A stretch of DNA of 64,000 nucleotides from an uncultured Cohaesibacter sp. Lineage in GTDB: Bacteria > Pseudomonadota > Alphaproteobacteria > Rhizobiales > Cohaesibacteraceae. The translations under genes and the position numbers were made by a program. Shown here piece after piece: positions 43,371-52,694 of this stretch. Where the stretch lies: the NCBI RefSeq assembly GCF_963677725.1, contig NZ_OY782507.1:3656501-3720500 (forward strand), written 5' to 3'. Below the pieces are notes generated by a model. It saw only the letters and a list, made by a program, of their open reading frames with translations. It made no database searches and was not told the origin of the DNA. Position 1 is the first letter of the stretch. Each line of letters starts with the position of its first letter.

Positions 43371-46184
43371 ATGGATGATCTGTTACGCGAATTTATCGAG
43401 GAAACGAACGAGAGCCTTGACGTCGTAGACGTTGAATTGGTGAAGTTCGAGCAAGAGCCGAACAACGCTCAAATTCTCGATAATATTTTCCGCCTTGTAC
43501 ATACTATCAAGGGAACATGCGGGTTCCTCGGGCTGCCAAGGTTGGAAAGCCTGGCACATGCCGCAGAAACCTTGATGGGCAAATTCAGGGACGGAGCGCC
43601 AGTTACGGAAGAATCCGTGTCGGTGATCTTGTTGTCTCTGGACCGCATTAAAGAAATCATGGGCGAGCTTGAAGCGAACGAGGCGGAACCGGAAGGCTCG
43701 GACGAAGACCTGATTGACCAATTGGATCGGTTGGCAGGTGTTGGCAAATATGTGGGACAGAATACTGCAGTGGATGCCGTATCAGACGCTGCGCCAGTCT
43801 CCGAAGCCCCTGACGAAGAGAAAGCTCCTGCGGCTGCTGCAGACAATGATGATGCTCCGGTTGAAGTCTATCAGGTGCTTGAGCGCGAATTGAAAGCAGG
43901 CGAAGTTTCGCTGGATGATTTGGAGCGCGCTTTCCGCGAGGCAGACGGGCCGGACGGCTTTGACGTCGCCCAGAGCGCCAAGGAAGCCGCAGAAGAAGCC
44001 GTTGCCGATGCTGCCAGCAAGAAGCGCCAGGGCAAGGTCCCGGCTGCCAAGGCTCCTGAAAAGCCAGTGGTTGCAAAGAAGAAGAAAGAAGAGCCAAAGC
44101 CTGCCGATAAGGAAACCAAATCGGTGGCCAATCAGTCGATCCGCGTCAATGTCGAGACGCTGGAACATCTGATGACGATGGTGTCCGAACTGGTGCTGAC
44201 ACGCAACCAGCTGCTGGAAATTGTCCGTCGCCACGAAGATTCCGAATTCAAGGTGCCTCTGCAGCGCCTGTCCAATGTGACAGTGGAATTGCAGGAAGGG
44301 GTCATGAAGACCCGCATGCAGCCGATCGGCAATGCCTGGCAGAAGCTGCCGCGCATCGTTCGCGATCTGGCCAACGATCTGCACAAAAATATCGACCTTG
44401 TCATGGTCGGTCAGGATACGGAACTTGACCGTCAGGTTCTGGAACTGATCAAGGATCCGCTCACCCACATGGTGCGCAACTCCGCTGACCATGGTCTTGA
44501 AACCTCCGACGAGCGTGTTGCGATGGGCAAGCCTGTTAAGGGCACCATCAAGCTGTCCGCTTATCATGAGGGTGGTCATATCATCATCGATATCGAAGAT
44601 GATGGTCGTGGCATCAACACCGAGAAGGTGAAAGAAAAGATCCTCAAGAACGAGCTGGCGACCGAAGCCGAGCTTGAAAAGATGTCCGAGCAGCAGATCA
44701 ACAAATTCATCTTTGCTGCTGGCTTCTCGACTGCCGAGAAAGTCACCAATGTCTCTGGTCGAGGCGTTGGCATGGATGTGGTGCGCAACAATATCGAAGT
44801 CATCGGTGGCTCTGTCGATTTGAAATCGGTGCCTGGCAAGGGGTCGATCTTCTCGATCAAGATCCCGTTGACCCTCGCTATCGTCTCGACCCTGCTGGTT
44901 GAAGCATCCGGTGACCGGTTCGCGATCCCACAGCTGTCTGTCGTGGAGTTGGTGCGCGTCCAGAACAATTCCGAGCACAAGATCGAGCGGATCAAGGATA
45001 CGCCGGTTCTGCGCTTGCGCAACAAGCTGTTGCCGCTGATCCATCTGAGCAGTCTGCTCGGGATCGAACAAAAGTCCGATGAAGAGCTCAAACTGGACGA
45101 CAATGGCTTCATCGTTGTCATGCAGGTTGGTGCCCAGACCTTTGGTGTCGTGGTTGATGCGGTCTTCCATACCGAGGAAATCGTGGTCAAGCCAATGGCT
45201 TCCATGCTGCGCCACCTGACCATGTTCTCAGGCAATACCATCTTGGGTGATGGTTCGGTGATCATGATCCTTGATCCCAATGGCGTCGCTCAGGCCTTTG
45301 GCAGCCATGTTGGAACCGATATGGAAACCACCGGCGAACAGGCAGAGAAAGAAGCCCTGCCGGAAGAAAAGAATACGGTTTCGCTGTTGATCTTCCGTGC
45401 TGGCTCCCCAGAGCCAAAAGCGGTTCCGCTGTCACTTGTCACACGCCTTGAGGAATTTGAGATCGAGAAGATCGAATTCTCCAACGGTCGAGACATGGTG
45501 CAGTATCGCGGCTCCTTGATGCCGCTGGTTCAGGTCAACGACTTCGTCCAGCGTCGCACCGAAGGATCCCAGCCGATGCTGGTCTTCTCCGATGCCGGCC
45601 GTTCTATGGGTCTGGTGGTCGACGAGATTGTCGATATTGTCGACGAACAGCTCAATATCGAAGTGTCTTCGGAAGTTCCAGGTATTCTGGGAACTGCGGT
45701 CATCAAGGGCAAGGCAACGGAGATTATCGATGTCGGTCACTTCCTGCCGCAGGCCTTCGAGGACTGGTTCCACCGCAAGGAAATGGGCATCGAGGAAGCT
45801 TTAACCAAGAAACTGCTCTTCGTGGATGACTCCAGCTTCTTCCGCAACATGCTCGGCCCTGTCTTCAAGGCAGCTGGCTATGAGGTGACGATTTGTGCAA
45901 GCGGCAAGGAAGCCTTGGCCGTTCTGGAACGTGACCCAAGCTATGAGATCGTTGTCTCCGACATTGAAATGCCGGAAATGAATGGCTTCGAGCTTTGCGA
46001 AGCGGTCCGTCGCCATCCGGCAACCCGCGATATTCCGATCATCGCGCTCTCTTCGCTCTGCACGCCAGCTGCGATCGAGCGTGGACGTCAGGCGGGCTTT
46101 AATGACTATGTGGCGAAATTTGACCGTCCAGGTCTGATTGCTTCGCTGAAAGAACAGCATATTGAACTTGGAGCTGCAGCATGA
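43371..46184 (+). CDS. cheA: Hybrid chemotaxis histidine kinase CheA with receiver domain
   Basis: A 937-residue kinase. The Hpt domain carries His44 in LVHTIKGTCGFLGL; a long Ala/Lys/Glu-rich linker (about residues 125-255) replaces a clear P2 domain. The dimerisation segment (TLEHLMTMVSELVLTRNQ), ATPase boxes (HMVRNSADHGLE, IEDDGRGIN, GRGVGMDVVRNNI) and a CheW-like domain (about 515-650) follow. A second CheW-like domain (about 665-795) and a C-terminal receiver (about 808-930, VSDIEMPEMNG) complete it. The start is preceded by a 240-base non-coding stretch with terminator and promoter. It overlaps cheW by four bases. Confidence 0.93.
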   Translation: MDDLLREFIEETNESLDVVDVELVKFEQEPNNAQILDNIFRLVHTIKGTCGFLGLPRLESLAHAAETLMGKFRDGAPVTEESVSVILLSLDRIKEIMGELEANEAEPEGSDEDLIDQLDRLAGVGKYVGQNTAVDAVSDAAPVSEAPDEEKAPAAAADNDDAPVEVYQVLERELKAGEVSLDDLERAFREADGPDGFDVAQSAKEAAEEAVADAASKKRQGKVPAAKAPEKPVVAKKKKEEPKPADKETKSVANQSIRVNVETLEHLMTMVSELVLTRNQLLEIVRRHEDSEFKVPLQRLSNVTVELQEGVMKTRMQPIGNAWQKLPRIVRDLANDLHKNIDLVMVGQDTELDRQVLELIKDPLTHMVRNSADHGLETSDERVAMGKPVKGTIKLSAYHEGGHIIIDIEDDGRGINTEKVKEKILKNELATEAELEKMSEQQINKFIFAAGFSTAEKVTNVSGRGVGMDVVRNNIEVIGGSVDLKSVPGKGSIFSIKIPLTLAIVSTLLVEASGDRFAIPQLSVVELVRVQNNSEHKIERIKDTPVLRLRNKLLPLIHLSSLLGIEQKSDEELKLDDNGFIVVMQVGAQTFGVVVDAVFHTEEIVVKPMASMLRHLTMFSGNTILGDGSVIMILDPNGVAQAFGSHVGTDMETTGEQAEKEALPEEKNTVSLLIFRAGSPEPKAVPLSLVTRLEEFEIEKIEFSNGRDMVQYRGSLMPLVQVNDFVQRRTEGSQPMLVFSDAGRSMGLVVDEIVDIVDEQLNIEVSSEVPGILGTAVIKGKATEIIDVGHFLPQAFEDWFHRKEMGIEEALTKKLLFVDDSSFFRNMLGPVFKAAGYEVTICASGKEALAVLERDPSYEIVVSDIEMPEMNGFELCEAVRRHPATRDIPIIALSSLCTPAAIERGRQAGFNDYVAKFDRPGLIASLKEQHIELGAAA

Positions 46185-46675
46185 CCGAGCAGTTTGTAAA
46201 CGACGCAGAAGTCGAAAGCACGGATGAAACCATCCAGTATGTTACCATCTATATTTCGGAACAGCTGTTTGGTCTGCCGATCAGCCGCGTCCATGATGTT
46301 TTCGTACCGGAATCCGTGACGCGCGTGCCGTTGTCCCAGACCGAAATTGCAGGGGTTCTGAACCTGCGTGGACGGATTGTGACGGCCATCGACATGCGCA
46401 AGCGTCTTGGCCTTCTTCCGCTGGAAAAACAGACCAGCATGATGGCTATCGGTATCGAATTCAAAGAAGAGTCTTACGGCCTGATCATCGACTCTGTCGG
46501 TGAGGTTCTGGATCTGAGTGAAAACAGCCGTGAAGCTGTTCCCAGCAACCTTGATCAGCGCTGGGCGAGCATCGCAGCCGGTGTGCACAGGCTCGAGAAT
46601 GACCTCATGGTCATACTTGATGTCGACAAGGTGCTCGGCGAAATGGTTACAACCACCACCACTGTCGCAGCTTAA
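46181..46675 (+). CDS. cheW: Chemotaxis coupling protein CheW
   Basis: A 164-residue CheW-domain protein linking MCP receptors to CheA. The CheW fold spans about residues 20-155, with ISRVHDVFVPESVTRVP, GVLNLRGRIVTAIDMRKRLGL and LIIDSVGEVL as hallmark strands. The start overlaps the cheA stop (ATGA), so the two are translationally coupled. Confidence 0.93.
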   Translation: MTEQFVNDAEVESTDETIQYVTIYISEQLFGLPISRVHDVFVPESVTRVPLSQTEIAGVLNLRGRIVTAIDMRKRLGLLPLEKQTSMMAIGIEFKEESYGLIIDSVGEVLDLSENSREAVPSNLDQRWASIAAGVHRLENDLMVILDVDKVLGEMVTTTTTVAA

Positions 46676-46708
46676 GCGCTGCGGCTTCGGTGTCTCTGGA
46701 GAATGAAA

Positions 46709-47074
46709 ATGAAGACGTGTCTGGTTGTCGACGATTCCAGTGTTATCCGCAAGGTTGCGCGGCGGATTCTCGAAGATCTCGATTTCGAGATTTCGGAAGC
46801 TGAGGATGGCAGAGCTGCGTTGGATAGCTGTGCAGGCAATATGCCTGATGCTGTTCTACTGGACTGGAACATGCCTGTGATGGATGGCATGGACTTTCTG
46901 GTCGAGCTACGCAAACTCGAACGCGGATCCGATCCCAAGGTGATTTTCTGCACGACAGAAAATGATGTTGCGCACATCGCAAAGGCCATCCGCGCAGGTG
47001 CCAACGAGTATATCATGAAGCCGTTTGACCGGGAAATCGTTGAAGCTAAATTGCAGGAAGTCGGGCTGATCTGA
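46709..47074 (+). CDS. cheY: Chemotaxis response regulator CheY
   Basis: A 121-residue single receiver domain. The acidic pair (VVDDS), phospho-acceptor Asp52 in VLLDWNMPVMDG, Thr in CTTEND and Lys in EYIMKPF are all present. The ATG at 46709 is chosen because GGAG is seven bases upstream; an ATG six bases earlier is too close. It is 33 bases downstream of cheW. Phospho-CheY binds the FliM/FliN switch. Confidence 0.93.
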   Translation: MKTCLVVDDSSVIRKVARRILEDLDFEISEAEDGRAALDSCAGNMPDAVLLDWNMPVMDGMDFLVELRKLERGSDPKVIFCTTENDVAHIAKAIRAGANEYIMKPFDREIVEAKLQEVGLI

Positions 47075-47110
47075 CCCTGCCTTTTTGGTTCCTTATGAAA
47101 GTTGTTTGAA

Positions 47111-48337
47111 ATGGGTCTGATGTCCGCAACTGCGTCGGCGAGCAAGGCCGCATCGCGTCAAATCAAAGTTATGATCGTCGATGATTCCGTGGTCATTCGC
47201 GGGCTGATCAGCCGCTGGGTCGAGGAAGATCCGGCGCTTGAACTGGCTGGGTCTCATCGCAATGGTCGACTGGCGGTTGAGAATATTGCCAAGACAAAGC
47301 CGGACATCGTCGTCCTCGATATCGAAATGCCGGATATGGATGGCCTGACGGCGCTGCCACTGTTGTTGCGTGGTTGCCCGTCCACCAAGGTCATCATGGC
47401 GTCGACATTGACGCGTCGCAATGCTGAAATCAGCTTGCGAGCTTTGTCGCTGGGCGCAACTGACTATGTGCCAAAGCCTGAATCCAATAGCGAGATCACC
47501 ACATCGAAGAATTTCCGCACCGAGTTGATTGATAGAATCAAGGCGATTGGTGGTATCGATGAAAGCACTGGGCCAACCTTTCGCGCTTCACGCGGTGGGG
47601 CGCCCACTGCACGCGCCGGGGGAATCCGGCCGCTGCAAAGTCGCAAAACGCTGGCAACCGACGGGCCAAAGACGACCGCAGCCGCGGCTCCTTCCCGTGC
47701 TGCTCCGCCAGTGGCTGGTGCCAACGGTATTGCCTTGCGCAAATTCGGGTCTGCCCGGCCTCGTGCCTTGCTGATCGGAAGCTCGACGGGTGGCCCACAG
47801 GCCCTTGAGAAGCTTTTGCAGGAAATTGGGCCGCAAATGCGGTCGGCCCCGATCCTGATCACACAGCATATGCCAGCGACCTTTACTGCCATTCTGGCTG
47901 ACCATCTGGCGCGTGCATCGGGCATGCCTTCGGCAGAGGGCAAGGACGGTGACGTGGTACAGAATGGGCATATTTATGTGGCTCCCGGTGGCAAGCATAT
48001 GAAACTTGTCAAACAGGCCGGACAGGCGGTCATCAAACTGACCGATGAGCCTCCTGTGAATTTTTGTAAACCCGCCGTTGATCCACTGTTCGAGACCGCT
48101 GCATCCATCTACGGATCAGCTGCTCTGGCCGTGATTTTAACAGGGATGGGACATGACGGCACCGCCGGTGCTCAGTTTATTGTCGATGCGGGTGGCAGTG
48201 TGATTGCTCAGGACCAGGCCACCAGCGTTGTCTGGGGTATGCCGGGCGCGGCGGCTCAGGCCGGTGTCTGCGCGGCGGTTCTGCCATTGAATCAGATTGG
48301 CTCCAAAGTGTTGCGTATTTTCAAAGGGGAGCGATAA
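47111..48337 (+). CDS. cheB: Chemotaxis methylesterase CheB
   Basis: A 408-residue protein with an N-terminal receiver (Asp70 in VVLDIEMPDMDG), an Ala/Pro-rich linker (about 150-210) and a C-terminal CheB methylesterase. Catalytic Ser in LIGSSTGGPQAL, His in QHMPATF and Asp in GMGHDGTAG are conserved. It demethylates or deamidates MCPs. The start is uncertain by a few codons because no strong ribosome-binding site is visible; its stop overlaps the cheR start (TAATGA-type). Confidence 0.9.
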   Translation: MGLMSATASASKAASRQIKVMIVDDSVVIRGLISRWVEEDPALELAGSHRNGRLAVENIAKTKPDIVVLDIEMPDMDGLTALPLLLRGCPSTKVIMASTLTRRNAEISLRALSLGATDYVPKPESNSEITTSKNFRTELIDRIKAIGGIDESTGPTFRASRGGAPTARAGGIRPLQSRKTLATDGPKTTAAAAPSRAAPPVAGANGIALRKFGSARPRALLIGSSTGGPQALEKLLQEIGPQMRSAPILITQHMPATFTAILADHLARASGMPSAEGKDGDVVQNGHIYVAPGGKHMKLVKQAGQAVIKLTDEPPVNFCKPAVDPLFETAASIYGSAALAVILTGMGHDGTAGAQFIVDAGGSVIAQDQATSVVWGMPGAAAQAGVCAAVLPLNQIGSKVLRIFKGER

Positions 48338-49287
48338 TGACACCACAGGACTATGCTTTCTTGCAGGGCTTTTTGAAAGAAAAGTCCGGCTTGGTGCTCT
48401 CCGAAGATAAGCAATATCTGATTGAAAGTCGTTTGATGCCCGTCGCTCGCAAAGCGGGCTTGGGTGGCATTGCAGAGCTCATTGCCAAATTGCGGACCTC
48501 AACAGACCGGATGCTGCAAACGGCCGTCGTTGAAGCCATGACGACCAACGAATCCTTCTTTTTCCGTGACAAGACGCCGTTTGAGCATTTTGTTGATACG
48601 ATTATTCCGCATTTGGTGCAAAATCGCCAGCGGGGCCGTGTGCGGATCTGGTGCGCGGCAGCATCGACCGGTCAGGAGCCTTATTCTCTGGCCATGTGCC
48701 TGAAGGAACATGCTTCCAAGCTTGGTGGTTTGAGCTTCGAGATCATCGGCACCGACATTTCCAATGAGGTGCTGGAGAAGGCGAAGGCCGGCTTCTATAC
48801 CCAGTTTGAAGTTCAGCGCGGTCTGCCGGTGCAGCTGTTGCTGAAATATTTCAAGCAGCATGGCGAAATGTGGCAGATCGCGCCGGAAATCCGCTCGATG
48901 GTTAGTTATCGTCACTTCAATCTGCTCGAAAGCTTTGCTTCGATGGGACAATTTGACGTCATCTTCTGTCGCAATGTGCTGATCTATTTCGATCAGGCAA
49001 CCAAAACCGATATCATGAACCGGCTGGCAAAACAGATGCCAAATGACGGCTATCTGTTGCTTGGTGCGGCTGAGACCGTGGTCGGGTTGACCTCGTCTTT
49101 CCAGTCTGTACCCAACAAACGCGGTCTTTATACCAATGCGGCCGGGGCAGCAGGAGCGCAGGCCGGTGCTGGTGGATTTGGTCAGCGGGCATTGGTTGCT
49201 GGTGGCGGGGCTGCGGCTCGGCCAAGCCCGACGTCGTCGACTTTCGCGGCTTCGCGTTTTTCCAGCATCAATGGTGGGCGCAAGTAA
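48337..49287 (+). CDS. cheR: Chemotaxis methyltransferase CheR
   Basis: A 316-residue SAM-dependent methyltransferase that methylates MCP glutamates. The N-terminal helical domain (about 1-75) is followed by SAM-binding WCAAASTGQEPYSLAM, the acidic TDIS loop and FDVIFCRNVLIYFD. A Gly/Ala-rich C-terminal tail (about 265-316) of low complexity is longer than in E. coli CheR. It is the last che gene and ends before a strong terminator. Confidence 0.92.
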   Translation: MTPQDYAFLQGFLKEKSGLVLSEDKQYLIESRLMPVARKAGLGGIAELIAKLRTSTDRMLQTAVVEAMTTNESFFFRDKTPFEHFVDTIIPHLVQNRQRGRVRIWCAAASTGQEPYSLAMCLKEHASKLGGLSFEIIGTDISNEVLEKAKAGFYTQFEVQRGLPVQLLLKYFKQHGEMWQIAPEIRSMVSYRHFNLLESFASMGQFDVIFCRNVLIYFDQATKTDIMNRLAKQMPNDGYLLLGAAETVVGLTSSFQSVPNKRGLYTNAAGAAGAQAGAGGFGQRALVAGGGAAARPSPTSSTFAASRFSSINGGRK

Positions 49288-49312
49288 GCGACTGACTTGC
49301 TTTTAGAATGAG

Positions 49313-49348
49313 AAAAGCCGTTCCCCTTGTGTAGGGAGCGGCTTTTTC
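49313..49348 (+). terminator. Intrinsic terminator after cheR
   Basis: AAAGCCGTTCCC / GGGAGCGGCTTT pair with one mismatch around an eight-base loop and are followed by TTC. It ends the che operon. Confidence 0.8.
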
Positions 49349-49440
49349 TTTGGCTGCAATATTGGATATAGCTGGATTTGCCGCCTGCTGGAGTATCAGC
49401 GAAAGGCCAAAAAGCATCGGCAAAGGGCGTGCTCAAACAA

Positions 49441-49470
49441 AGAAAGCCGCCCTTTTTCAAAGGCGGCTTC
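49441..49470 (-). terminator. Hairpin downstream of ctrA
   Basis: AAGCCGCC / GGCGGCTT form an 8-bp stem with a loop of ten about 80 bases after the ctrA stop; on the minus strand TCTTTG follows. It probably ends ctrA transcription. Confidence 0.5.
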
Positions 49471-49548
49471 AAGAGTAGGGGAGTGTTGCCAATTTCGGAG
49501 CTATCAGAGCGGGATTTGGTCGCCCTTCCTGACAAGCAATGCCCGAAG

Positions 49549-50250
49549 TTAGGCGCTTTCTCGCATTCCGTCTTCATCTGGCTCGCGCAGAACATAGCCG
49601 CGACCCCATACCGTTTCGATATAGTTGCGACCGCCAGTCGCAGTTGCGAGCTTCTTGCGCAGCTTACAGATGAATACGTCGATGATTTTCAGTTCAGGCT
49701 CGTCCATGCCACCATAAAGATGGTTGAGGAACATTTCTTTGGTCAGCGTCGTGCCTTTGCGCAAGCTGAGCAATTCGAGCATCTGATATTCTTTGCCGGT
49801 CAGGTGGACGCGCTGGCCCTGAACTTCGACTGTCTTGGTGTCGAGATTGACCGTCAATTCGCCGGTATTGATGACCGACTGGGCATGGCCCTTGGAGCGG
49901 CGGACGATCGCGTGGATGCGTGCCACCAACTCATCCTTGTGGAATGGCTTGGTCATATAGTCGTCAGCGCCAAAGCCAAGGCCACGAACCTTGTCTTCAA
50001 TGCCCGCCAGGCCAGAAAGAATGAGAATTGGAGTCTTTACCTTGGACACGCGCAAAGTGCGCAGCACTTCATAGCCGCTCATGTCCGGCAGGTTTAGATC
50101 CAGAAGGATAATGTCGTAATCGTACAATTTACCGAGGTCCACGCCTTCTTCACCGAGATCGGTGGTGTAGACATTAAAACTCTCGGACTTAAGCATCAAC
50201 TCGATGCTTTGTGCTGTGGCGCTATCGTCCTCAATTAGCAAAACTCGCAT
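49549..50250 (-). CDS. ctrA: Cell-cycle master response regulator CtrA
   Basis: A 233-residue OmpR/PhoB-type regulator. The receiver has the acidic pair at IEDDS, phospho-acceptor Asp51 in [11 protein letters not shown] and Lys in YMTKPF. The winged-helix domain shows [12 protein letters not shown] and [14 protein letters not shown], where the recognition helix is, and ends GRGYVL. The ATG at 50250 is chosen because AGGGG precedes it by seven bases and the standard CtrA start MRVLLIEDD follows. CtrA is phosphorylated through ChpT and controls division, motility and flagellar genes in this group. Confidence 0.95.
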   Translation of the reverse strand: MRVLLIEDDSATAQSIELMLKSESFNVYTTDLGEEGVDLGKLYDYDIILLDLNLPDMSGYEVLRTLRVSKVKTPILILSGLAGIEDKVRGLGFGADDYMTKPFHKDELVARIHAIVRRSKGHAQSVINTGELTVNLDTKTVEVQGQRVHLTGKEYQMLELLSLRKGTTLTKEMFLNHLYGGMDEPELKIIDVFICKLRKKLATATGGRNYIETVWGRGYVLREPDEDGMRESA

Positions 50251-50619
50251 GCCAATCCCCTTTGTTTGCCTTTCCTGGGCTCGGAGCAACCTGCCTTTCT
50301 GGCGATTGCTTAGGACCAAATTTCATCCCAGTTTTAAAGGCTAGTCCATAATGGTTAACAAATCCTGATTCCATCGTGCAAGCCTCGTCTCGTAACTTTA
50401 CAAAAAATAATGTTATCTCGTTGATTCCTAGGAAAAAAATTCCTATCACATTTCTTAATGTTTCACTTTAAGAAGCCGTCTTAAGTGATTCACGAGACTC
50501 AGCTACGTTCGCGATTTTCCAGCTGGGAAAAATTTGCCGGTCAAAACCCCTCGCGATAATAATTAACCAATCGGGTAAACGAATCATTACCATGCAAGAG
50601 AATCATTAAAGGCTTAGCA
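50251..50619. promoter_or_regulatory. Divergent ctrA / fliI regulatory region
   Basis: This 369-base region between ctrA (minus) and fliI (plus) must hold both promoters. It has two palindromes: TAGGAA-AAAAA-TTCCTA (50429-50445) and CACTTTAAGA-AGCCG-TCTTAAGTG (50464-50487, one extra T). Several TTAA half-sites occur, including TTAACCAATCGGGTAAAC at 50562-50579, which resembles but does not fit the TTAA-N7-TTAA CtrA consensus. Autoregulation by CtrA is plausible by analogy only. Confidence 0.5.
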
Positions 50620-51960
50620 ATGGTCCATGAACTAATCGGTAAGGTAGATGACATCTCGCCCAGACATGCCTATGGGCGCGTAACGTCCATTCAGGGCCAT
50701 TTGGTGGAGGTTGCCGGCCCTTTGTTCGAGATGAGCGTGGGGTCGATGCTGACGATTCATGCGGATGGTCGGGATCCTGCAAAATGCGAAGTGGTCGGTT
50801 TTTCCGCCGATCGAGCGCTCTGTTTGCCTTTTTCCGAACTGGATGGGATTCGCCTGGGATGTCGTGCTGTGCTCGATGGTCCGGCTGTGATCCGGCCCAC
50901 CAAAGCCTGGTTGGGGCGGATGATCAATGCGCATGGGGAGCCGATCGATGGCAAAGGTCCTCTGCCTCGGGGCCATAATGCAGTGCCGCTCAGGCGCAAA
51001 CCGCCTGCCGCTCACAAACGGACACGGGTGGGAGGCCCGATGGATCTGGGTGTGCGCGCTCTTAATACCTTTATCACGCTTTGTCAGGGCCAGAGGATGG
51101 GCATATTTGCCGGCTCGGGTGTGGGCAAGTCTGTGCTGCTTTCCATGTTGGCCCGCAATGCCAGCTCTGAGGTCAATGTGATCGGCTTGATTGGTGAACG
51201 TGGTCGCGAGGTGCAGGAGTTTGTTGAGGACGATCTGGGCGAGGAGGGGCTTAAGCGATCCATCGTCGTTGTGGCCACCTCGGATGAAATGGCCCTAATG
51301 CGTCGACAGGCGGCCTATCTCACTTTGGCCTTGTCGGAATATTTTCGTGAGGAAGGTAAACAAGTCCTTTGCATGATGGATTCCGTCACCCGATTTGCAC
51401 AGGCGCAACGGGAGATAGGCTTGGCTGCGGGGGAACCGCCCACCTCGAAGGGATATACCCCCACCGTGTTTGCAGAATTGCCAAAACTTTTGGAAAGAGC
51501 AGGACCGGGCGAAAAAAATGAAGGTGCCGTTACAGGTCTTTTTACTGTTTTGGTGGAAGGTGATAACCACAATGAACCCGTTGCCGATGCTGTCCGTGGT
51601 ATTTTGGATGGTCATCTGGTCATGGAGCGGGCCATTGCTGAAAGGGGAAGGTACCCGGCGATAAACATTTTGAAATCTGTTTCGCGTACACTCCCCAAGG
51701 CAGCCGATCCGGCCTTCTGGCCATATGTTCTAAAGGCTCGGCAATATATGGCGACTTATTCGGATATGGAAGAATTGATCCGATTGGGAGCCTACAGACA
51801 GGGAAGCGATCCAAGTGTGGATCTGGCAATCGCTCTTCATGAGCCGCTGGAAGCCTTTCTTTCCCAGACAAAGGGAGAGGCGACCAGCCTGGAAGAGGGA
51901 TATAGAATGCTGGCATCCATCGTTGGGGAGCGGTCAGAACAAGACAGTACGGGGCTTTAA
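50620..51960 (+). CDS. fliI: Flagellum-specific ATP synthase FliI
   Basis: A 446-residue ATPase of the flagellar type-III export apparatus. The N-terminal beta-barrel domain leads into the core with Walker A GSGVGKS (residues 165-171), Walker B-like [20 protein letters not shown], and [13 protein letters not shown]. It lacks the F1-type C-terminal domain and ends at the family's usual length. AAAGG precedes the ATG by about seven bases. fliJ follows 13 bases after its stop. The ATPase works with the FliH-like and FliJ proteins encoded in this window. Confidence 0.93.
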   Translation: MVHELIGKVDDISPRHAYGRVTSIQGHLVEVAGPLFEMSVGSMLTIHADGRDPAKCEVVGFSADRALCLPFSELDGIRLGCRAVLDGPAVIRPTKAWLGRMINAHGEPIDGKGPLPRGHNAVPLRRKPPAAHKRTRVGGPMDLGVRALNTFITLCQGQRMGIFAGSGVGKSVLLSMLARNASSEVNVIGLIGERGREVQEFVEDDLGEEGLKRSIVVVATSDEMALMRRQAAYLTLALSEYFREEGKQVLCMMDSVTRFAQAQREIGLAAGEPPTSKGYTPTVFAELPKLLERAGPGEKNEGAVTGLFTVLVEGDNHNEPVADAVRGILDGHLVMERAIAERGRYPAINILKSVSRTLPKAADPAFWPYVLKARQYMATYSDMEELIRLGAYRQGSDPSVDLAIALHEPLEAFLSQTKGEATSLEEGYRMLASIVGERSEQDSTGL

Positions 51961-51973
51961 GGAGTATTGAGTA

Positions 51974-52387
51974 ATGAAGTCGCGCGAGAGTCTAATCCGT
52001 CTGAAACGCTTTCAGGTTGATGAAAAGCGTCGTCAGGTCGGTCAGATTGAGTTGATGGTCACCGAGTTCCAAGGAATGATCCGTGATCTTGACGCACAAA
52101 TCGCGGTTGAGGAAGAAAAAGCGGGCATCGATGATATCGGCCACTTCGCTTATCCAACCTTTGCCAAAGCTGCTTTGCAGCGCAAAGAAAACCTGCAGGT
52201 TTCGATTGCTGATCTCAATGAACAGCTGGAACGGGCACAGGATCAACTGCGCGAGGCAATCGGCGAACTGAAAAAGGTCGAAAAGCTCGAAGAACGCGAT
52301 CACCAACGTGAAATGGCGGCGCGTGAACAGGCCGAGCAGGACGAGTTGGATGATTTCAGCACGATGGGGCGGCGTCGTCGTCACTGA
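51974..52387 (+). CDS. fliJ: Flagellar export protein FliJ
   Basis: A 137-residue protein, almost entirely helical coiled coil, rich in Gln, Glu, Arg (RQVGQIELMVTEFQGMIRDLDAQIAVEEE in pieces). FliJ sequences are divergent; identification rests on the coiled coil, the length and the position directly after fliI. In FliI hexamers FliJ acts as the central stalk. AAGGAG lies about nine bases before the start. Confidence 0.8.
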   Translation: MKSRESLIRLKRFQVDEKRRQVGQIELMVTEFQGMIRDLDAQIAVEEEKAGIDDIGHFAYPTFAKAALQRKENLQVSIADLNEQLERAQDQLREAIGELKKVEKLEERDHQREMAAREQAEQDELDDFSTMGRRRRH

Positions 52388-52694
52388 TCAAGGCTGTTGC
52401 CCTTTTCCAAGGGGCATCGGGCTTCGTGCGCGTCACTCCTTTTAGTCTTCTGCATCAGATCTGCGTTTCTTTGCGAAGCGTCAGGGCTGATGCGGGGCGA
52501 GACGGGCCACACCTTAAACTATGATCCGGACTTCGCGAGGGAGAATGCCACCCCACGCGAGGCAGAATAAGCATACTCTTCGATAATATAATTCATCCGA
52601 TCAAATGGAAACGGCCTGTTGGCTTGCCCAACCTGTCCGATGTGCGCTAGAGGGGGCAGGTGCATGTGTTGGTCGCGCCCGTTTCTGGCGCATA
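52388..52694. other. Non-coding gap between fliJ and the PqiA-like gene
   Basis: No gene, RNA or clear terminator is visible. The in-frame upstream ATG at 52605 could extend the next gene by 30 residues, but that part is not membrane-like. Confidence 0.4.

Noticed and set aside
43782..45215. 477-codon minus-strand frame opposite cheA
   Set aside because: Shadow of cheA, rich in His/Gln/Asp as expected for an antisense translation; no motifs.
50562..50579. CtrA-like site TTAACC...GTAAAC upstream of fliI
   Set aside because: The second half-site is not TTAA and the spacing is eight rather than seven; without more matches it is not called.
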